Under the pieces are notes generated by a model. The model was not told the DNA's origin. It did not search any database and saw only the letters and a program-made list of their open reading frames with translations. Shown here piece after piece: positions 7,457 to 11,516 of a DNA stretch of 11,516 nucleotides (positions within the stretch are counted from its first letter, which is position 1; each line of letters starts with the position of its first letter). Source of the stretch: Ferroplasmaceae archaeon UBA567 (lineage in GTDB: Archaea > Thermoplasmatota > Thermoplasmata > Thermoplasmatales > Thermoplasmataceae). The stretch covers positions 30,304-41,819 of the forward strand of contig DAUP01000052.1 in NCBI GenBank assembly GCA_002505185.1, written 5' to 3'. A program made the translations under genes and the position numbers.

Positions 7457-8369
7457 CCTTCTTATAATAGGAGATGCCGTCCTTGATTTATATTTTAATA
7501 TTAAATCGTTCCCGGTATTAGCAGGCACTACAAATATATCTCCAGATATGCAAATATCTCCTGGAGGCCCTGTTGCCCTTGCAATTATTGCTTCAAAGCT
7601 GGGATTAAATGTGGCATTTTGTGATCAAATTGGATCAGACATATTCGGAGAATACATAAAACAGAAGCTTCAGGAAGCAGGGATAAGCACGGAATATGTC
7701 TTAATGGAAAAGGATATTTCAACTCCGATATCAATAAATATTGTCGACGCCGATAAAAATCATTCATTTATTGGATATCTTGGATCAGGAGACTCATTAA
7801 ACTATATTGATAAAACCATAATTCAAAATTCGGATGCAATATTTTTTGAAGGCTATAACTTAACGAAATTTAGCAGAACGTATAAATCAATTTTAAATGT
7901 AGCAGAAACGGCCAGATTATACAAAAAATATATTTTTTTTGATCCAGGGCCTCTGATTAAGGATATAAAAAATATAGAAAAATTCATGGAAATATCGGAT
8001 ACCGTTTTCCTTAACCAAGAGGAACTGCTAGATTATGTCAAACTTCCTTTAAACGACTCAATCGAATATTTAATGAATAAAAATAATGGTAATTATGTCT
8101 TAAAACTTGGTAAGCAGGGGTCGGTTTTAATAGCGGAAAAGAAAAAAACCATGTGTAAATCCATAAAAACAGAGAAGATAAAAAATACCATAGGAGCGGG
8201 TGATGCTTTTGACGCAGGATATATGGCGGCTTTACTTAAAGGTTATGACAGGAATACTGCCTGCATCGTTGCAAATACTATAGCACATATTAGATTATCT
8301 GAAGGAATTAATGTTAATAATGATCTTGAGAAAATTATAGAAATAATAAAAATGAATTATAAGGTATAA
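7440..8369 (+). CDS. PfkB/ribokinase family carbohydrate or nucleoside kinase
   Basis: This 309-aa protein is a cytosolic ATP-dependent kinase of the PfkB/ribokinase superfamily. Visible motifs are the N-terminal strand LLIIGDAVLD (7-16), the glycine pair PGGPVALA (41-48), QIGSDIFGEYI (63-73), FFDPGPL (166-172), the metal-related NQEE (192-195), LKLGKQGS (221-228) and the catalytic IGAGDAFDAG (251-260) with Asp255 as base. The segment after the glycine pair lacks the Asn common in GGxxxNxA of ribokinase-like enzymes, which hints at a different substrate. It would phosphorylate the sugar or nucleoside released or imported by the two upstream products. The start at 7440 follows the Shine-Dalgarno site, giving a 17-nt overlap with the previous gene and probable translational coupling. 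Substrate class (ribose, nucleoside or other sugar) cannot be read from the sequence. Confidence 0.88.
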   Translation: MPCKYDLLIIGDAVLDLYFNIKSFPVLAGTTNISPDMQISPGGPVALAIIASKLGLNVAFCDQIGSDIFGEYIKQKLQEAGISTEYVLMEKDISTPISINIVDADKNHSFIGYLGSGDSLNYIDKTIIQNSDAIFFEGYNLTKFSRTYKSILNVAETARLYKKYIFFDPGPLIKDIKNIEKFMEISDTVFLNQEELLDYVKLPLNDSIEYLMNKNNGNYVLKLGKQGSVLIAEKKKTMCKSIKTEKIKNTIGAGDAFDAGYMAALLKGYDRNTACIVANTIAHIRLSEGINVNNDLEKIIEIIKMNYKV

Positions 8370-8690
8370 ATAGCCTAAAAAATCAGGATTAACAATAATT
8401 AATGAATTACACTCCCAATTATTTTGTTCCACATTAAATGTCGTATACATTTTCCATTTTCTTATAGTTATATAATCTCGTATATGCATATTCCTTATGT
8501 CTTGATGTAATTTTTTACCGATTGAATTATTTGTTATCCCACTCCCCGGGAAAAAACAATGCGTAAGCATGGGGCAGAAGTTTGGTATTGAACCTCGATA
8601 CTTTACAGTATTTTAGCAGTTTTACATTCGTTGTGCTTATATCCCTCTTTTTCTATCCTCCTTTTATGTTGATTGATTTTTTATGTTGTG

Positions 8691-8960
8691 CATGTTTATG
8701 ATAAGAACCCTGAGGTTCGGTCATGCCTGACTGCAGGTCCACAATCTGGTTACTTGATGTAATTTTTAAGATCTGCCCACTTAAGGATATGTCCAAAGAG
8801 TTACGACCTTGCGGACATCATATAGAAATCCATAAAACCTGTAATGCCACGGATGTTTGTCAAGGATCAGAAAGCATTTACTGAGACAGTAGAGACAAAT
8901 TTTTTTGCATATTCAAAAAGCTATTTATTCTGCCATAATTTTGTTAGGATGTTTTGTTAA
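8691..8960 (+). pseudogene. Possible decayed coding segment of unknown family
   Basis: One plus-strand frame reads like protein over some 85 codons but is broken by TAA at 8760 and TAG at 8823, and it ends at TAA 8958. Legible parts include YDKNPEVRSCLTAGPQSGYL, ICPKSYDLADII and KPVMPRMFVKDQKAFTETVE. Composition is GC-richer than the flanks and the residues are well mixed, unlike random AT-rich frames. It could be a remnant of a transposase or other transferred gene; I do not recognise the family. The opposite strand also has a short protein-like frame here, so the coding strand is uncertain. Confidence 0.3.
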
Positions 8961-9225
8961 CTCATATTCAAATTGGTTATGACACACACTAAAAACTGTA
9001 GGAATTTAACTAAACATTAATTTCCATTTTATATATTAGAGGGATTAGCATATAGAAGTTTTTCAATGATACCTGCAAATCCCGAATATTATACATAGAA
9101 AAATCATTTGGTGATATGCAATTCACTCATTTACCATTATTGATGAATATCCTCATTTGTTAAAAGGTTCAATACACAATATCATTCCTTAAACCATGCA
9201 GTAATGGCAATAGAAATGCAAACTT

Positions 9226-9233
9226 TTTAATAA
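9226..9233 (+). promoter_or_regulatory. TATA-like box of the DUF4143 ATPase gene
   Basis: TTTAATAA is centred about 25 nt before the ATG at 9254, again without a Shine-Dalgarno site, consistent with a leaderless monocistronic transcript. Confidence 0.55.
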
Positions 9234-9253
9234 ATCTGTGCATTATTACAATC

Positions 9254-10513
9254 ATGAATATTAAAAATATATTGTTTGAACAGAAATTGGAACTTAATGA
9301 AATTATGAATAAAAAAAATATAATACCGCGAGATATAATAAATCAATTTGACCAGATACGGGAAAGCAACCTTGCAAAGATTGTAACAGGCATTAGAAGA
9401 TCTGGAAAATCAACCCTTTTATATTTATTGCTAAAAGACAAGGACTACGGATATATAAATTTTGATGATATAAATCTATATGGCCGTGATGCAAGTGAGA
9501 TTTTCAATAGTTTTATTGAATTATATGGTAACGTAAAATATGTTTTCCTGGATGAAATACAGAACTTAACCGGCTGGGAATTATTTGTCAATAATCTTCA
9601 AAAGACTTATAACGTTTTTATCACAGGTTCAAATTCAAAATTATTAAGCAGTGAGTTATCGTCAAGCTTGACAGGACGGCACATTCAAATACAGTTATTT
9701 CCGTTTAATTTTAAAGAATTTATAAAGTATAAAAATAATTTAGATACTGCCACTAATAGAGGAAAAAATATTATTAAAAACAATTTGACATTTTATATGG
9801 AAAACGGAGGATTTCCTGAAATATTGATAGAAAATGAATCCAGAAACGTATATTTAACCCAGCTCTATAGAGATATAATAGAGAAGGATATCATCATAAG
9901 ATTTAATATAAATCATAAGAGAACGTATATAGATATAGTGAATTTTATAATGAATGCATATACGGGATACATAAGTTATAATAAAGTAAAAAATAAATTT
10001 AATGTGGGGAGTGTTCATACAGTTAAAAATTATATAAACTATCTGGAGGAATCTTATCTAGTATTTTTCTTAGATAAATTTTCATACAAGGAGATAGAAA
10101 TAGAAAAATCAGTAAAGAAGGTGTATTTAATCGATAATGGCTTTATACAAATTATAAATAGAAATAGTAGTGACCTTGGTAAATCCCTAGAAAATGTTAT
10201 AGCCATAAACCTTAAACAACTTAGTTTAGAAAATAATTTTAATATTTATTACTGGAAAGATTACAATAATAATGAGGTTGATTTTATTATAAAAATGGGT
10301 ATAGAAATAAAATTGTTAATGCAGGTTACATACGCTATGGATGAAAAAGATATAAGTATGAGGGAGATAAGAGCATTAATACAAGCTTCTGATATTTTAA
10401 GATGTGATAATTTGGTAATTATAACATGGGATTACTCTGAAATAAAAGTTTTCAATGATAAGAAAATAAATTTTATTCCAGCATGGCAGTGGCTTTTAAC
10501 ACCAAATATATGA
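9254..10513 (+). CDS. ATP-binding protein, AAA_14 plus DUF4143
   Basis: This 419-aa ATPase has an AAA_14-type N-terminal domain and a C-terminal DUF4143 domain, a pairing common in archaea and in some bacteria. Walker A is GIRRSGKST (46-54), Walker B is YVFLDEIQ (96-103), sensor 1 is FITGSNSKL (122-130), followed by LTGRHIQ with a conserved Arg142 and the family's GGFPE at 185-189. A winged-helix-like stretch spans about 238-272 (NKVKNKFNVGSVHTVKNYI). The C-terminal part has WKDYNNNEVDFII and EIKLL (334-355), where Asp343, Glu351 and Lys353 match the PD-(D/E)XK-like core typical of DUF4143. Cellular function of this family is not established; roles in stress, mobile elements or defence have been suggested from context only. 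Full length, no frameshift. It stands alone, with very AT-rich codon use, which is consistent with an accessory gene. Confidence 0.87.
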   Translation: MNIKNILFEQKLELNEIMNKKNIIPRDIINQFDQIRESNLAKIVTGIRRSGKSTLLYLLLKDKDYGYINFDDINLYGRDASEIFNSFIELYGNVKYVFLDEIQNLTGWELFVNNLQKTYNVFITGSNSKLLSSELSSSLTGRHIQIQLFPFNFKEFIKYKNNLDTATNRGKNIIKNNLTFYMENGGFPEILIENESRNVYLTQLYRDIIEKDIIIRFNINHKRTYIDIVNFIMNAYTGYISYNKVKNKFNVGSVHTVKNYINYLEESYLVFFLDKFSYKEIEIEKSVKKVYLIDNGFIQIINRNSSDLGKSLENVIAINLKQLSLENNFNIYYWKDYNNNEVDFIIKMGIEIKLLMQVTYAMDEKDISMREIRALIQASDILRCDNLVIITWDYSEIKVFNDKKINFIPAWQWLLTPNI

Positions 10514-10792
10514 TTTAATTGATATAACACCATTATTTCTCGGAATTTTTCATCAAGATTAGAAAGCACTGATTACCCGAAGTTACTGAAAGGTATTATT
10601 ATCATTAAATTAAGTGCCCCATTCTGTATACTAAATAAATGTATTCCTATGCAAAAATGGAATTCCATATTTATTAAAGATCATTAAATATCCCATAGTT
10701 ATATTATCCAGATAAAACAAGTTGATACTAAACTGCCTTTGGAATCTATTATTTCTCGGGCAGCCCATTAATATTTATTCAAAATAATATAA

Positions 10793-11212
10793 CTAACCCT
10801 GTAATGGATTTATTATTTCAATTCCATATTTACCGATATATTCTTCCTTTATTTTGAAATCCCTATCAAAGGTAATAAATTTATCAGCACCTACTATGAT
10901 TGCATTGGCAATATGGAGGCAATCCAGTGTTTTTAATTTAACCGAATTGGCTATCTCTCCTCCTTTTTTTAAACATTTCGTAATATCAACATCAAGAATT
11001 TTTATATCGGTTTTTATGAATAAATAATCTATTAATGCATCTACTTCCTCCTCCTGTAGCTCTATCCTGGATAAAACACTCCTCATTTCGATTAAATTTA
11101 ATTCAGTAATAATTGTACTATTGTACTTTTTTATTAAGCCATTTGCCATCTCATGCTTATTATCGTTCTTATCAATTAGAGAAATTAGGATATTGGTATC
11201 TATGTATTCCAT
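10793..11212 (-). CDS. vapC: VapC-like PIN-domain ribonuclease toxin
   Basis: This 139-aa protein is a single PIN domain. The four acidic residues expected to bind magnesium are visible: Asp5 in YIDTNILI, Glu42 in LIEMRSVL, Asp97 in KTLDCLHIANA and Asp116 in ITFDRDFK. VapC toxins are cytosolic endoribonucleases that cut tRNA, rRNA or mRNA when freed from their antitoxin. The start ATG overlaps the stop of the upstream antitoxin gene by one base (TAATG), and a purine-rich GGAGAGAGAG just before it may serve as ribosome site. The gene is intact and of normal length for the family, so it is probably functional. The symbol reflects the family and gene pairing; the target RNA is unknown. Confidence 0.88.
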   Translation of the reverse strand: MEYIDTNILISLIDKNDNKHEMANGLIKKYNSTIITELNLIEMRSVLSRIELQEEEVDALIDYLFIKTDIKILDVDITKCLKKGGEIANSVKLKTLDCLHIANAIIVGADKFITFDRDFKIKEEYIGKYGIEIINPLQG

Positions 11213-11460
11213 TACTCTCTCTCCATGATTGAAATGTCGGATAAATTTGAGGGTAATTCAGGCAACCCTTCGTTTAGATATTTTTCCAGTAATTCCTGTG
11301 CTGTTTCTTTTCTTTTAATTATATCTTTAACATTGTTAACCCCATGTTCCAAAATATAATTTATGGCATCTGTTTTGTTTTTAACAATCTTAAAGAAAAT
11401 TAACTTATTCATAATATTAAACTCGTTATCTGATAATCTAATACTAACAACCTTACTCAT
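11212..11460 (-). CDS. vapB: VapB-like antitoxin, ribbon-helix-helix type
   Basis: This 82-aa protein precedes the PIN toxin gene and is translationally coupled to it. The N-terminal strand VVSIRLSDNEF (4-14) followed by two helices (about 12-26 and 29-50) fits a ribbon-helix-helix DNA-binding domain. The C-terminal tail (about 52-82, rich in Glu, Leu and Pro, ELPSNLSDISIMERE) is typical of the part that wraps the toxin. Such antitoxins both neutralise VapC and repress their own operon by binding palindromes at the promoter. A perfect 16-bp palindrome lies immediately upstream of the TATA box (11498-11513). The start at 11460 is supported by a TATA-like box centred about 27 nt upstream. The fold call rests on pattern only. 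Confidence 0.8.
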   Translation of the reverse strand: MSKVVSIRLSDNEFNIMNKLIFFKIVKNKTDAINYILEHGVNNVKDIIKRKETAQELLEKYLNEGLPELPSNLSDISIMERE

Positions 11461-11483
11461 ATATATTACAAATTATTGAATTA

Positions 11484-11491
11484 TATTTAAA
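11484..11491 (-). promoter_or_regulatory. TATA-like box of the vapBC operon
   Basis: The minus strand reads TTTAAATA, centred about 27 nt before the ATG at 11460. It sits 7 bp from the palindrome at 11498-11513, so a protein bound there would cover the TFB/TBP contact region. Confidence 0.6.
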
Positions 11492-11497
11492 TTTTTG

Positions 11498-11513
11498 TTA
11501 TTGTATACAATAA
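11498..11513. promoter_or_regulatory. Perfect 16-bp palindrome, candidate VapB operator
   Basis: TTATTGTATACAATAA is its own reverse complement over all 16 bases. It lies directly upstream of the vapBC TATA box. A further TTATTG half-site occurs at 11473-11478, near the expected transcription start. The position fits autoregulation by the VapB-VapC complex; binding itself is inferred. Confidence 0.6.
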
Positions 11514-11516
11514 TAT

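Larger units (their letters stand above)
8370..9253. other. 884-bp gene-poor region after the operon
   Basis: No intact gene is seen. A T6 tract at 8511-8516 is one possible terminator for the operon, but it is distant. The 10-bp direct repeat TTTTATGTTG occurs at 8662-8671 and 8679-8688. The part from about 8690 to 8900 is visibly richer in G and C than its flanks and contains a broken frame (separate entry). The promoter of the downstream ATPase gene is at the right edge. Confidence 0.5.

Noticed and set aside
8295..8570. 91-codon minus-strand frame overlapping the kinase 3' end
   Set aside because: It overlaps a firm kinase gene, its C-terminal part is low-complexity antisense, and it has no convincing promoter or ribosome site. 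The basic middle part might be a remnant but cannot be supported.

Overview
The window looks archaeal, most likely from an AT-rich member of the Thermoplasmatales such as Ferroplasma, Acidiplasma or a relative. This is inferred from three things. The first genes of transcripts have a TATA-like box centred 24-28 nt before the chosen start codon and no Shine-Dalgarno site, which is the leaderless pattern. Genes inside the operon do have clear GAGGTGA or GGGGGTGA sites. Several products also belong to families common in archaea (DUF973, AAA_14/DUF4143 ATPases, VapBC). A Sulfolobales-like source cannot be excluded from sequence alone. No rRNA, tRNA, CRISPR array or intact insertion sequence was seen.

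Layout. 52-924 (-): HTH plus ImmA/IrrE-type metallopeptidase. 925-1366: non-coding, with a possible decayed reading frame and a small inverted repeat. 1367-1603 (+): small unrecognised protein followed by a T8 tract. 1860-2519 (+): DUF973-like membrane protein, whose stop codon overlaps tail to tail with the stop of the next gene. 2516-4420 (-): fusion of a PD-(D/E)XK-type nuclease and a DUF2075 (Schlafen group 3-like) helicase. 4421-5171: 750 bp without a gene, holding two notable inverted repeats. 5172-8369 (+): a tight, overlapping three-gene operon of MFS transporter, ADP-ribosylglycohydrolase family enzyme and PfkB sugar/nucleoside kinase. 8370-9253: long non-coding stretch with a possible decayed coding segment. 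9254-10513 (+): AAA_14/DUF4143 ATPase. 10793-11460 (-): VapB/VapC toxin-antitoxin pair with a perfect 16-bp palindrome just upstream of its TATA box.

How the genes may work together. The operon is the most coherent metabolic unit. An importer, a glycohydrolase-family enzyme and a PfkB kinase would fit uptake of a ribosylated or nucleoside-like compound, cleavage of its N-glycosidic bond and phosphorylation of a product. E. coli yegT-yegU-yegV has the same three families in the same order. The rest looks accessory: a toxin-antitoxin pair, an ImmA-type protein of a kind often paired with a toxin, a nuclease-helicase of a kind seen in defence settings, a DUF4143 ATPase, and gene-poor stretches with probable remnants. 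A functional link between the accessory genes is inference only.
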